From positions 1 through 64,000 of the forward strand of contig DHVW01000003.1 in assembly GCA_002412865.1 (NCBI GenBank): a DNA stretch of 64,000 nucleotides. Reading direction: 5' to 3'. A model generated the notes under the pieces. That model was not told the origin of the DNA. It saw nothing but the letters and a program-made list of their open reading frames with translations, and did no database searches. Of this stretch, positions 17,583 through 26,059 are shown piece by piece (position 1 is the first letter of the stretch; each line of letters opens with the position of its first letter). The DNA comes from Sulfurovum sp. UBA5198 (GTDB taxonomy: Bacteria > Campylobacterota > Campylobacteria > Campylobacterales > Sulfurovaceae). A program made the translations under genes and the position numbers.

Positions 17583-17987
17583 TTATCTTACAATTGATAT
17601 ACCGCTAAATCTATATAGTTTCTCACTACCATCTGCATTTGTAATACCAACTTTATAAGCATCTTTTTTGAGCATATCAATATAATCTTGTGGACATTGA
17701 TCTGATGCAATTGTATTTACAGATACCATTGCTCCATCGGCAGAATTACTTTCTATGATGAAGCACTTTACTGCTACTTGTGCATCTGCTATGGTGTAGT
17801 CTACTAAAGCATTTTTGGATGTATATTCGGAGCCCAAATTCAGTAGAGCTTGTTTTACTGCTTTTAATTCAGCGGTTACCTTCGCATCATTTCTAATTGC
17901 AAACATCCTGACCATTGCCACACTAGCTAATATGCCTACTATAACAATCACAAATACTAACTCTATCATGGTAAATGCTTTTCTCAC
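17583..17987 (-). CDS. Type IV pilin-like prepilin 2
   Basis: A 134-residue prepilin with cleavage site RKA-FTMIEL (Ala at -1, Glu at +5) and a hydrophobic helix. The globular part contains two Cys (VKCFII, SDQCPQ) and ends in YRFSGISIVR. That ending resembles prepilin 3 (YDFSATSVVR), which suggests duplication followed by divergence. It is separated from its neighbours by 54 and 132 bases. Confidence 0.85.
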   Translation of the reverse strand: MRKAFTMIELVFVIVIVGILASVAMVRMFAIRNDAKVTAELKAVKQALLNLGSEYTSKNALVDYTIADAQVAVKCFIIESNSADGAMVSVNTIASDQCPQDYIDMLKKDAYKVGITNADGSEKLYRFSGISIVR

Positions 17988-18119
17988 CCTAACTCCTAGT
18001 GATAGTATTTCTTTAGAAAATATTAAAATATCTATTAAAGGTTATTATAGCAAAAATAAAATAAAAATGGAGAAAAAATTACAAAGAGGCAAAACCTCTC
18101 TGTATGAAGAATATGTAGC

Positions 18120-18536
18120 TTATCTTACAACTGAAGTTGCAGAAAAATCATAAGTTTTTGCAGTACCAGCCGTATCAAGTATACCAGCTTTTACTGCTTC
18201 TACGCTAACAGCTGCCAATACTGTAGCTGGGCATCTAGCAGCACTTTTAGCTGCATCTACAACAGTAAAAATACCTTCACTTGCACCTGCTGTAATAGTG
18301 AAACAATCCATAGCAGTATTTGCTGCTGTTGTTCTAGCTGCTGGAAGTGCACCAGAAGCAGTATATTCTCCACCTAGATTATCTATCGTTTGTCTAATTG
18401 ATGCCATTTGAGAAGATACTTTCGCATCATCTCTAGTAGCCATCATTCTTGGTATTGCAACTGCTGCTAGTATTCCTATGATTACAATAACAAAGATCAA
18501 TTCGATCATTGTAAATCCTCTTCTCATGTTGTTCAT
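18120..18536 (-). CDS. Type IV pilin-like prepilin 3
   Basis: A 138-residue prepilin with the canonical site RRG-FTMIEL (Gly at -1, Glu at +5). The globular part is Ala- and Thr-rich, with two Cys (MDCFTI, AARCPA), and ends in the YDFSATSVVR tail shared with prepilin 2. It is the first gene of the tandem set in transcription order. Of the three it has the most typical leader and may be the major subunit; that is inference. Confidence 0.85.
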   Translation of the reverse strand: MNNMRRGFTMIELIFVIVIIGILAAVAIPRMMATRDDAKVSSQMASIRQTIDNLGGEYTASGALPAARTTAANTAMDCFTITAGASEGIFTVVDAAKSAARCPATVLAAVSVEAVKAGILDTAGTAKTYDFSATSVVR

Positions 18537-18627
18537 GTGTAACTCCTGTATTTGTATTTTAGTAGTTTGCTAATTAGTATTTAAAAATACCAATAGTAGC
18601 TACTTAGTCGAATTATATCATACTAAA

Positions 18628-18849
18628 TTAAACAATTTCAATTTTTTTTAATAAATTAGTTACTCTTGTGTTATACTCACTAGTTTGCTTTGCCATTTTG
18701 AGGTATGCTTGGAGTAACTTGTCAGCCTTGTTGTCTTGATCTAGGTGTATATCACAAAGAGCCAGATCTTCTTCTATAAACAATGCCAAATCTTCCTCAA
18801 GTGACATCTCATATCTGTTGCCACATATAGTGATTGAGATTGCTTGCAT
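18628..18849 (-). CDS. ZapA-like cell-division protein
   Basis: A 73-residue protein with the N-terminal beta-strand pattern of ZapA (AISITICGNRYEM), followed by helical segments. ZapA binds and bundles FtsZ at the division ring. The length is short compared with E. coli ZapA (109), but such short forms are usual in Campylobacterota. It follows the coiled-coil gene after 14 bases, a pairing that recalls ZapA with ZapB. Assignment rests on the N-terminal pattern and the neighbour. Confidence 0.55.
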   Translation of the reverse strand: MQAISITICGNRYEMSLEEDLALFIEEDLALCDIHLDQDNKADKLLQAYLKMAKQTSEYNTRVTNLLKKIEIV

Positions 18850-18863
18850 ATTTGCTACCTTTG

Positions 18864-19046
18864 TTATACTTGGGAGAGTAGTGCTTCTACTTTTTGTATC
18901 ACAGCTTCCATTTGCTCCTCTTTTTGCAGGAGTTCAAGCTCTGCATTTTCTAAATCAACTTTTAATTTTGTATTTTCTTCTTTTAATGCATCATAACTGT
19001 TTTTGAATTGTCCTATTTTTTCTTCTAGTTTGTCTAGTGCGTTCAT
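18864..19046 (-). CDS. Small coiled-coil protein (ZapB-like)
   Basis: About 60 residues starting at the ATG at 19046, which has AAGGCAG just upstream; the longer open frame to 19127 adds residues with no support. Nearly the whole chain is a heptad-patterned coiled coil (LDKLEEKIGQFKNSYDALKE, then KLKVDLENAELELLQKEEQM). It is placed in front of the ZapA-like gene on the same strand. A division-ring role like that of ZapB is inferred from size, coiled coil and position. Confidence 0.55.
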   Translation of the reverse strand: MNALDKLEEKIGQFKNSYDALKEENTKLKVDLENAELELLQKEEQMEAVIQKVEALLSQV

Positions 19047-19103
19047 AAACTGCCTTGTGATATTTATTTCTTTTGATATAATAGCACAAATATTTAAAAA
19101 ATT

Positions 19104-19195
19104 GCTCGTCACACTAGTGCTTGACAAATCCAGTCGCCCTGAACTTGTTTCAGAATGACGAGCAAGTTCAGCATGACGATGTGGTTCAGCAATTA
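19104..19195. repeat. Extragenic palindromic repeat before uvrB
   Basis: GCTCGTCA (19104-19111) pairs with TGACGAGC (19156-19163). Inside is CTGAACTTGTTTCAGAAT (19139-19156), the same family as at 27-46 and 4052-4071. Partial repeats AGTTCAGCATGACG follow. It lies in the divergent gap between the coiled-coil gene and uvrB and has no coding content. Confidence 0.55.
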
Positions 19196-19244
19196 AACTG
19201 CTTCATAGATAAAAGCTACAAAAGAAAACAGAGAGAGGAATATT

Positions 19245-21221
19245 TTGGATCAACCACTAAAAGCACATAGCCCATATGAACCAGCGGGAGATCAGCCCAC
19301 TGCCATTAAGGCGTTAAGCGACTCTATAAATAGCGGTAACAGGTATCAGACGCTACTGGGCGTGACGGGTAGTGGCAAGACATATACGATGGCAAAGGTT
19401 ATCGAGGCTACAAAAAAACCTACTCTGATTATGACACACAATAAAACCTTAGCAGCTCAACTATATAGTGAATTTAGGAGTTTTTTCCCAAATAATCGTG
19501 TGGAGTATTTCATAAGCTATTATGACTACTATCAGCCTGAAGCTTATATACCCCGTCAAGATCTCTTTATAGAAAAAGATAGCTCTATCAATGAGGAGCT
19601 TGAACGCTTGCGTCTAAGTACCACCGCTAGCCTTCTTAGCCATAATGATGTGATAGTGATAGCCTCTGTATCTGCTAACTATGGGTTAGGTTCGCCTGAG
19701 GATTATCGCTCTGTGGTACAAACTCTAGAAGTCGGCTCAGAGTATCCACAAAAAGCACTTTTATTGCGTCTTGTTGAAATGGGATACAAGCGAAATGATA
19801 TGACATTTGATAGAGGTGATTTTAGGGTCAATGGCGATATACTAGATATATTTCCAGCGTATAGTGAAAGCGAGGCTTTAAGAGTAGAGTTTTTTGCAAA
19901 TGAGATTGAGGCTATATATTACTTCGATGGTTTGACTGGTGAAAAGGGTGAGAGCGTAAAAGAGATTACAATATATGCTGCAAATCAGTTTATAGTAGGG
20001 CAAGAGAAACTAGCACTTGCTATGAAAAATATAGAAGATGAGCTTGGTGAACGGTTGGCCTTTTATGAAAAAGAGGGACGAGTCGTTGAGCATCAAAGGC
20101 TAAAGCAAAGAGTAGAGTTTGACCTAGAGATGTTAGAAGCCACTGGAATGTGCAAGGGGATAGAGAATTATGCAAGGCAACTTGTGGGAAAAGCAGCAGG
20201 TGAGACACCATACTCTTTGCAAGATTATTTCGCTGCGATGGGCGAGGATTATCTAGTGATAGTCGATGAATCGCATGTGAGCTTGTCTCAGTTTAGAGGA
20301 ATGTACGCAGGAGATAGAAGCAGGAAAGAGGTGCTTGTAGAGCATGGCTTTAGGTTACCTTCCGCACTTGATAATAGACCTCTTATGTTTGATGAATTTA
20401 TAGAAAAAGCTCCACATTATCTGTTTGTATCAGCTACTCCAGCACCTCTGGAACTCGAACTTTCCTCTGTGGTAGCTCATCAAGTTGTCCGTCCCACAGG
20501 ACTTTTGGACCCACTAATTGAAGTAGTCCCTAGCACAAACCAAGTAGAACATTTGTATGATGAGATGAAGAGAGTAATAGAGCAGGGTGATAAAGTGCTT
20601 GTAACGGTGCTAACCAAAAAGATGGCAAGTGAATTGGCGAAATATTACAGCGATTTGGGGCTAAAGGCTCGTCATATGCACTCTGATATGGATGCTATCG
20701 AGAGAAATCAGACTATTCGTTCCTTGCGGCTTGGGGAGTTTGATATACTTATCGGCATAAATTTACTAAGAGAAGGGCTTGACCTGCCAGAAGTAAGCCT
20801 TGTAGCGATACTAGACGCTGACAAAGAGGGGTTTTTGCGTTCTCAAACTGCACTTATCCAAACAGCAGGAAGAGCAGCTAGGAATGCAAAAGGTAGAGTA
20901 ATCATGTATGCTAATCGTGTTACAAATGCTATGAAATTTACAATTGATACTACGACGGATCGCCGTGCCAAACAAGAGGCTCACAACAAAGAGCACGGAA
21001 TAACGCCAACAACAACTATCCGTGAACTTGATGCAAATCTAAAACAAGAAGAGCATGGAGAGCTATACAGTAAAGCAGAAAAACTAGATAAAATGCCAAA
21101 AGCTGAGAGGCAAAAGATAGTAGCCGAACTAAAAGCCAAAATGCTAGCTGCTGCCAAAAACTTAGAGTTCGAAGAGGCCGCACGGCTAAGAGATCAAATA
21201 AGCAAAATAAAGAATATATAG
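19245..21221 (+). CDS. uvrB: Excinuclease ABC subunit B
   Basis: The damage-verifying helicase of nucleotide excision repair, 658 residues. Walker A GVTGSGKT is near residue 44, the beta-hairpin region is present ([12 protein letters not shown]), followed by DESH, the helicase motifs with TAGRAARN, and the C-terminal UVR motif that binds UvrC ([17 protein letters not shown]). I take the TTG at 19245 as the start because GAGAGAGG stands about seven bases upstream and [13 protein letters not shown] follows as in other UvrB proteins. Confidence 0.96.
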   Translation: MDQPLKAHSPYEPAGDQPTAIKALSDSINSGNRYQTLLGVTGSGKTYTMAKVIEATKKPTLIMTHNKTLAAQLYSEFRSFFPNNRVEYFISYYDYYQPEAYIPRQDLFIEKDSSINEELERLRLSTTASLLSHNDVIVIASVSANYGLGSPEDYRSVVQTLEVGSEYPQKALLLRLVEMGYKRNDMTFDRGDFRVNGDILDIFPAYSESEALRVEFFANEIEAIYYFDGLTGEKGESVKEITIYAANQFIVGQEKLALAMKNIEDELGERLAFYEKEGRVVEHQRLKQRVEFDLEMLEATGMCKGIENYARQLVGKAAGETPYSLQDYFAAMGEDYLVIVDESHVSLSQFRGMYAGDRSRKEVLVEHGFRLPSALDNRPLMFDEFIEKAPHYLFVSATPAPLELELSSVVAHQVVRPTGLLDPLIEVVPSTNQVEHLYDEMKRVIEQGDKVLVTVLTKKMASELAKYYSDLGLKARHMHSDMDAIERNQTIRSLRLGEFDILIGINLLREGLDLPEVSLVAILDADKEGFLRSQTALIQTAGRAARNAKGRVIMYANRVTNAMKFTIDTTTDRRAKQEAHNKEHGITPTTTIRELDANLKQEEHGELYSKAEKLDKMPKAERQKIVAELKAKMLAAAKNLEFEEAARLRDQISKIKNI

Positions 21222-21236
21222 TCTAATAAGAGATTT

Positions 21237-22550
21237 TCAAATTAATGACATTAATTTCTTTTCTCCATACCACCACAAAAATAGTGCTGAAGAAAAAATA
21301 ATCATATCCAAACCTATCCATAATGACAAGATACCAAAACCAAACCATGCCAGAATTGCGAAAACCACTATCGGTGCAATGATTTGTCTGTAGATGCTTA
21401 TAGACATTATGACCGTTGGTTTACCTATCCCCTGTAACATCGCAATGTAGACGAAGATGACTACAAAACCATATGAGGCAAGTCCAGAAATACGCAAGTA
21501 TAATGTAGCTTGTTCTATAACTACAGGATCAGAGGTCAGAAGTGCAGCAAAGTAATGTGCAAAAAGTAAAAAAGAGCCCACCCCAATGGTGCTCATAGCC
21601 CACCCGTAGCGTATAGCTAGATGAACTGTAGGAACGATGCGATCATAAGCTTTGGCGCCATTGTTTTGTGAGACTATGGCTAGTGTGGCAATATTGAGTC
21701 CTATGACCGGCATAAGAAAGATCTGTTCTATACGCACACCTATGCCAAAAGCAGCTACCGCTTCTTTACCAAAAGGTGCTACAAAGTATGTAATGATGTA
21801 TACTCCAAATGCCATCATAAACATATTGACGCTTGGAGGTAAACCTTGTTTGAGTAACTCTTTGACGACCTTGGCATCAAATTTAAAATCACTAAACTTA
21901 CACCATAACCTTGTTTGTCGTACTTTATAAATGAGGTAAGACATGGTAATAACTTCAGCAATTATAGTTGCCATAGCTATGCCACTTACTCCCATCTTGA
22001 AATATGTTATGAATATGTAATCCAAAATTATATTAAGAAATGTAGTGACAATAAGCACATTCCTAAATGACTTCGTGTCACCCACGGAGTTGAGTAGTGC
22101 GTTAAAAAAGAATGAACCCACAAAAAAGACTGATCCATATAAGATGAGGTTAATATAATCAAGTGTCTCCTTTACATATGAAGGGTCACTGAGTGCTTCG
22201 ATGAGATATGGAACGGATAATATGCCAAGTATAGACAGCACTATAGACAACAGTAGAGCAAAGGCTATGGAATTAAGTGTAATATGTTGTGCTTTAAGTA
22301 TATCTTTCTCTCCTAGCGCATTACCTACCAAAGAAGTCACTGCCTCACTCATGCCAATGCCTATGGCAAGAACCATAAAAAATACTGAAGCGGACAATGA
22401 CAGAGCTGCAAGTGCTTGAGTAGAAATAAGCCCCGCAAAAAAGGTATCAGTGATATTAAACATCGTATGAAAAAAATAGCCAACCACGGCAGGCGTAGCC
22501 AGTTTGATAATGTGCTGCTTTATAACGCCTTGAGTCAGGTCTATGTGCAT
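21237..22550 (-). CDS. MATE-family multidrug/sodium antiporter
   Basis: A 437-residue inner-membrane transporter with twelve predicted helices in two similar halves, as in NorM/DinF proteins. The N-terminal half contains TPAVVGYFFHTMFNITDTFF, the common first helix, and the second half QGLPPSVNMFMMAFG, its repeat. MATE proteins export cationic drugs and toxic metabolites against H+ or Na+. The substrate cannot be predicted. It converges with uvrB with only 15 bases between stops. Confidence 0.9.
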   Translation of the reverse strand: MHIDLTQGVIKQHIIKLATPAVVGYFFHTMFNITDTFFAGLISTQALAALSLSASVFFMVLAIGIGMSEAVTSLVGNALGEKDILKAQHITLNSIAFALLLSIVLSILGILSVPYLIEALSDPSYVKETLDYINLILYGSVFFVGSFFFNALLNSVGDTKSFRNVLIVTTFLNIILDYIFITYFKMGVSGIAMATIIAEVITMSYLIYKVRQTRLWCKFSDFKFDAKVVKELLKQGLPPSVNMFMMAFGVYIITYFVAPFGKEAVAAFGIGVRIEQIFLMPVIGLNIATLAIVSQNNGAKAYDRIVPTVHLAIRYGWAMSTIGVGSFLLFAHYFAALLTSDPVVIEQATLYLRISGLASYGFVVIFVYIAMLQGIGKPTVIMSISIYRQIIAPIVVFAILAWFGFGILSLWIGLDMIIFSSALFLWWYGEKKLMSLI

Positions 22551-22726
22551 TTTTGCTCTTAGTGTTGAATTGTTTAATATTACTTGATGAGGGCTTTAGT
22601 TTGGCTAAAGAGTATGATAGCAGAAAAAGCAGTCAATAGAATACTACACTATAATTACTCAATACTATAAAAATATAGCTTGGAGAATCGTTTAGATTTG
22701 CTTAGCTAATTTATTGTATATTAGTA

Positions 22727-23110
22727 TTATATAACGCTTTGTTGTGTCATTGTTGAGACAAGTCCATCATTGTAGATCCAGTCTGAAACGATTGTATCAC
22801 TAAAATTATTATTACTATAAGTAATGCTACCAAGCACTCCATCTACCACTGTCTGAGTAGCATCTGTATCAAATGTTATACTAAGCATACCACCAACTTC
22901 TGTAAAATCACCTACATCTACGCCACTATATAGTACATTTGTTCCGTCAAAAACCAAAAGACCACTTCCATCAAAATTCTCATCAAGCACGCCGTCAGTA
23001 TTATATCTAGCAAGTAAAAAATCATAATTGCTACCATTGGATGCATATCCTGCTACTAAGATATTGTCATCACTATCTATGGTAATACTATTTCCATAAT
23101 CATTATTATA
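22727..23110 (-). pseudogene. Fragment of a large delta-60-repeat surface protein
   Basis: The open frame has no start and is closed upstream by TAA at 23113-23111. It encodes a delta-60 type repeat (ITIDSDDNILVAGYASNGSN, then YDFLLARYNTDGVLDENFDG). This is followed by an adhesin-like segment (SITFDTDATQTVVDGVLGSI) seen in very long secreted proteins. Such proteins are normally thousands of residues long, so about 127 codons is a remnant. The rest of the gap from 23114 to 23305 is AT-rich with no visible gene. Confidence 0.7.
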
Positions 23111-23305
23111 TTATGCCTTTTATTCCGATGTATACCATCTTTCTAAAGATAATTTAAACCATTACTGTAACATTAATCATACTCAATATTTTATTGCTTT
23201 TTCTTGCTTAAGAAATAATAAAAGCATATAAAAGAAGCACTTTTTCATTATCAACTTAACTGAACATTATATTTCCTTAGGATAAATTTATAATAATAAG
23301 TACGA

Positions 23306-23896
23306 CTAGTTAAATACGATGCACCTATCTTTGTGGGTTATTAGTATCTCTTTGACTCTGCTTTGCCATTGATTTTTAAATAGTTCGCTCTCTTGTGAGG
23401 TTGCCTGAGATGTCATTGATTTTTGCATCAAAGCATTATCCAAAAAAGGCAAAGGAAGTTTTGATATATCGTAGCTCATTTCTATACTTTTTGCATTATC
23501 TATCCTAGTAAATCTAACCTCTCCTGTCATAGATACACCAAAAAATAGTAAATTATTTCTAGCAAACTTTCCGCCAAGTCCTTTAAAGCCATCACTCTGT
23601 TTTGCTCCAGTGATAAATGATATGACATTTGCTATTACTCCTGTAACACCATCATCTTTTGCATTTCGAAACTCTACTTTTATATCCCCTCTATTTGGCG
23701 TATCTCCTTCGTATAAAGCTTTAAGCCCATATAAACTCATAAGATAAGCTCCGCTGACAGTTGGACACGAATGACCACTTAGCTTGACCACATCCGCATA
23801 AGAGACAATATGCTCCCCGTTGCTTCCTAGAAATTCACCTAATGGCTCATTTAGAACTATTTTTTCCACTTCATCAAAAAACTCAATTCTTTGCAT
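23306..23896 (-). CDS. FmdE-like protein
   Basis: A 196-residue soluble protein. Residues 30-70 contain SGHSCPTVSGAYLMSLYGLK, like the HGHxCPG segment of FmdE-family proteins (named after formylmethanofuran dehydrogenase subunit E), where His and Cys can bind metal. Then EFRNAKDDGVTGVIAN fits the next conserved block. FmdE relatives in bacteria have no agreed function. It lies 31 bases after nnrS and is probably co-transcribed, so a role in NO stress or metal handling is suggested by context only. Confidence 0.5.
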   Translation of the reverse strand: MQRIEFFDEVEKIVLNEPLGEFLGSNGEHIVSYADVVKLSGHSCPTVSGAYLMSLYGLKALYEGDTPNRGDIKVEFRNAKDDGVTGVIANVISFITGAKQSDGFKGLGGKFARNNLLFFGVSMTGEVRFTRIDNAKSIEMSYDISKLPLPFLDNALMQKSMTSQATSQESELFKNQWQSRVKEILITHKDRCIVFN

Positions 23897-23927
23897 TTTA
23901 AATCCTTTTTATTTATAATTTTTTATT

Positions 23928-25073
23928 CTAATTCCCTAAAATTATTTTGCCATATCTAACTAGCCAGATGATAAACAATGCAACCCACATCACAAATGAG
24001 ATATATAACAATATGGATACTAGAGGCAAGTTCATAACTTGGAATATAGAAGCTAAAAGTCTAAAGATAACTATAGCCTGTGTAGATATAAACAAAAATA
24101 ATGTAAGTTTATCTGCCTCTATAGATTGTCCTGAGTGTCCCAATATTACTCTAGTGCCGAAGCCTATTAATAAAGTAAAAACAAATCCAACCATAAATAT
24201 ATGAAAGCTCATTTTGAGAGTATAAAGATCAAATGCTGACTCAATAAATAGTGCCAAAAATCCAATTGGCAACCATAAAAAACCTACTCCTAATATCCAC
24301 ACTACAGGTGGTGCTTTACGATATATATCAAGCTTGGCAAAATAATACAAAAGATATAAAAATGTCAAACCACTAAATATAGCCACCATTGTAGAATTAT
24401 CCTTGCTAAGCCCAACAAACCATAACAATATAACTATTGAAGCTGTAAATAATTTAGAGTTTGAAGCAAGAGGTGATTGAAAATATACACTATAAAATGA
24501 TGGTATCATCCGAGTGGAAACTATAATTACGATAGGCAACATCAGAAACCACATTGTATACCATGCTAAATCTATATCCCATGCAAAGTGTGCAATAAAA
24601 ACCAACACTCCAGCAAAGAAAGATAAACTTAACCACACACTTTCATGTTGTGAGCCGAGTTTGGCATTGTGTAATGTTAATAAAAAAATTATTCCACTCA
24701 TTAAAATAGCTATCATCAAGAGAAGCTTACCTATAAATGGATTTATAAATATAGCTATAAATACAGCAATCTGATAGACAAACCAAAGTGGTATATATTG
24801 TTTTTTAGCGATGGCAGTACCTTGAGTGTATCTAGGGATAACAGTAATAAGAAACCCCAAGAATGCATTTAAAAATACTCCATGCATTAATCCTATCCCA
24901 TGCAAGAAAAGAAAGTCGCCATTTTGTATACCAGCATATGTCAATGCCGAATAGTGCATAATAATTATAGACCATACTATGGATGCCAAAAAAAACATTT
25001 GGTGTGGCTGTTTTGTAAACTTTTGCCATTTTGTTTCTTTTGGTGACATCCATTTAATATTTGACATTAGCAT
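23928..25073 (-). CDS. nnrS: NnrS-family heme-copper membrane protein
   Basis: A 381-residue protein with about twelve transmembrane helices. It has the NnrS layout: an early HQMFF segment, FLHGIGLMHGVFLNAFLGFL and PRYTQG near residues 70-110, and the later KMSFHIFMVGFVF and RVILGHSGQ. Many His lie at helix ends. NnrS proteins contain heme and copper and ease nitrosative stress, in Vibrio by protecting iron pools. The start has AAGGAG eight bases upstream. The duplicated hemerythrin promoter at 25321-25362 points towards it. Confidence 0.86.
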   Translation of the reverse strand: MLMSNIKWMSPKETKWQKFTKQPHQMFFLASIVWSIIIMHYSALTYAGIQNGDFLFLHGIGLMHGVFLNAFLGFLITVIPRYTQGTAIAKKQYIPLWFVYQIAVFIAIFINPFIGKLLLMIAILMSGIIFLLTLHNAKLGSQHESVWLSLSFFAGVLVFIAHFAWDIDLAWYTMWFLMLPIVIIVSTRMIPSFYSVYFQSPLASNSKLFTASIVILLWFVGLSKDNSTMVAIFSGLTFLYLLYYFAKLDIYRKAPPVVWILGVGFLWLPIGFLALFIESAFDLYTLKMSFHIFMVGFVFTLLIGFGTRVILGHSGQSIEADKLTLFLFISTQAIVIFRLLASIFQVMNLPLVSILLYISFVMWVALFIIWLVRYGKIILGN

Positions 25074-25151
25074 TTATTTTGCTCCTTTGTTATTTCAATT
25101 TTAACATTTACAGTATGACTTATTGAACACTACTTATTTATCATATAAAAA

Positions 25152-25301
25152 CTAAATAAATGTATTTGTTGATAAAATGACACAATTCTGCCCATCTCCA
25201 CCAACGGCGGTTTCAAGATTATTTAGGAGTGTAACATCTTCGTTGTGAATTAAATTCATCTCTTCGTATGCAACTTGAGGTATGGAACTTAAGTCTATCA
25301 T
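25152..25301 (-). pseudogene. Truncated hemerythrin gene (5' fragment)
   Basis: Codons 1-38 match the hemerythrin at 28677-29084 (start MIDLSSIPQVAYEEMNLIHN, then DVTLLNNLETAVGGDGQN). After that the homology stops and ten unrelated codons lead to TAG. The iron-binding His and Glu that occur later in the full gene are missing. The promoter of the full gene is duplicated with it. A 49-residue leftover peptide may still be made. Confidence 0.9.
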
Positions 25302-25375
25302 AATATGACCTTTTGTAGTAATTATATAGTGTATTTGAAACTAATTTATTGATTAAGGTTAAGATATGATGGTTT
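25188..25375. repeat. Left copy of a direct repeat flanking the NO-reductase genes
   Basis: About 185 bases are nearly the same as 28973-29158, in the same orientation. They cover the first codons of the hemerythrin gene, its ribosome site, -10 box and Crp/Fnr box. Together the two copies bracket the reductase genes, the regulator and most of the intact hemerythrin gene. Confidence 0.85.
25321..25362 (-). promoter_or_regulatory. Duplicated hemerythrin promoter with Crp/Fnr-type box
   Basis: On the minus strand TTAACCTTAATCAA (25362-25349) is centred 41.5 bases before the start point predicted from the TATAAT at 25326-25321. The geometry is the same as in the intact hemerythrin promoter at 29104-29145. 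It reads through the truncated hemerythrin towards nnrS and the FmdE-like gene. Confidence 0.65.
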
Positions 25376-25394
25376 TTAATAATAAATATAAAAA

Positions 25395-25436
25395 TTGATG
25401 TAAGTCAATGAACTATTTTTTTTTACATGTTATATT
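25395..25436 (+). promoter_or_regulatory. Crp/Fnr-type class II promoter of the NO-reductase genes
   Basis: TTGATGTAAGTCAA at 25395-25408 is one base from the perfect FNR palindrome TTGAT-N4-ATCAA. Its centre (25401.5) lies 41.5 bases before the start expected from the -10 box TATATT at 25431-25436. That is the classical class II activator position. The regulator gene at 28001 is a good candidate to bind it. Confidence 0.7.
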
Positions 25437-25465
25437 ATGGAGAAATTATTTTAAAGGAAGAATAA

Positions 25466-26044
25466 ATGGTAGATTCAGTAGATGTACTAAGTACATTAAA
25501 ACTAGTTTATACGATCTATGCTTTAGCCGCTATATCGCTTATAGCTTGGTATGCTTACCGTATTACACAAGAGGGGGAAGTTAAAACTGCAAGAGCAACA
25601 GTTTTTTGGACTTATATAGTAACTTTAATAATTGTTGGAACAGGTTTACACTTTTTAACATTTAATCTTGTACCATGGGTACCGATGGATTTAGATAGAG
25701 CAAATATAAAAGCTGAAAAAACTTTTAAAATCATGTATAAAGATCATGTTATTACAGTTGATAAAACTCCAATGATGGTTCCATGTGATAAATATGTTAT
25801 TTTTGATGCTTACAGTGAGGATTTAACTTATGGGTTTGGAATTATTAGAAAAGATCATACACTCGTTGCACAAATGCAAGTTGTTCCAAACAATAGGAAT
25901 GATTTAATGTGGATATTTCACAAAAATGGAACATACGATATCAGATCTACAGAGTATTCTGGACCTAAGGGTGCACATATGGTTATAGAAAATGCAATAG
26001 TTGTAAGTGGTTGTCAAGCTGACGACATACACTCTATAAAGTAA
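25466..26044 (+). CDS. Cytochrome-c-oxidase-subunit-II-like protein without CuA cysteines
   Basis: A 192-residue protein with two hydrophobic segments (about residues 10-27 and 47-66) and a C-terminal cupredoxin domain. In oxidases the CuA loop reads C-x3-C-x3-H-x2-M. Here the matching stretch is STEYSGPKGAHMV, so both Cys are Ser while the His and Met remain. It should therefore not carry a normal CuA centre. Together with the catalytic subunit 15 bases downstream it resembles quinol-using or non-standard NO reductases. The AAAGGAAG ribosome site is strong. Confidence 0.75.
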   Translation: MVDSVDVLSTLKLVYTIYALAAISLIAWYAYRITQEGEVKTARATVFWTYIVTLIIVGTGLHFLTFNLVPWVPMDLDRANIKAEKTFKIMYKDHVITVDKTPMMVPCDKYVIFDAYSEDLTYGFGIIRKDHTLVAQMQVVPNNRNDLMWIFHKNGTYDIRSTEYSGPKGAHMVIENAIVVSGCQADDIHSIK

Positions 26045-26059
26045 GGGAAGGAGAATTAT

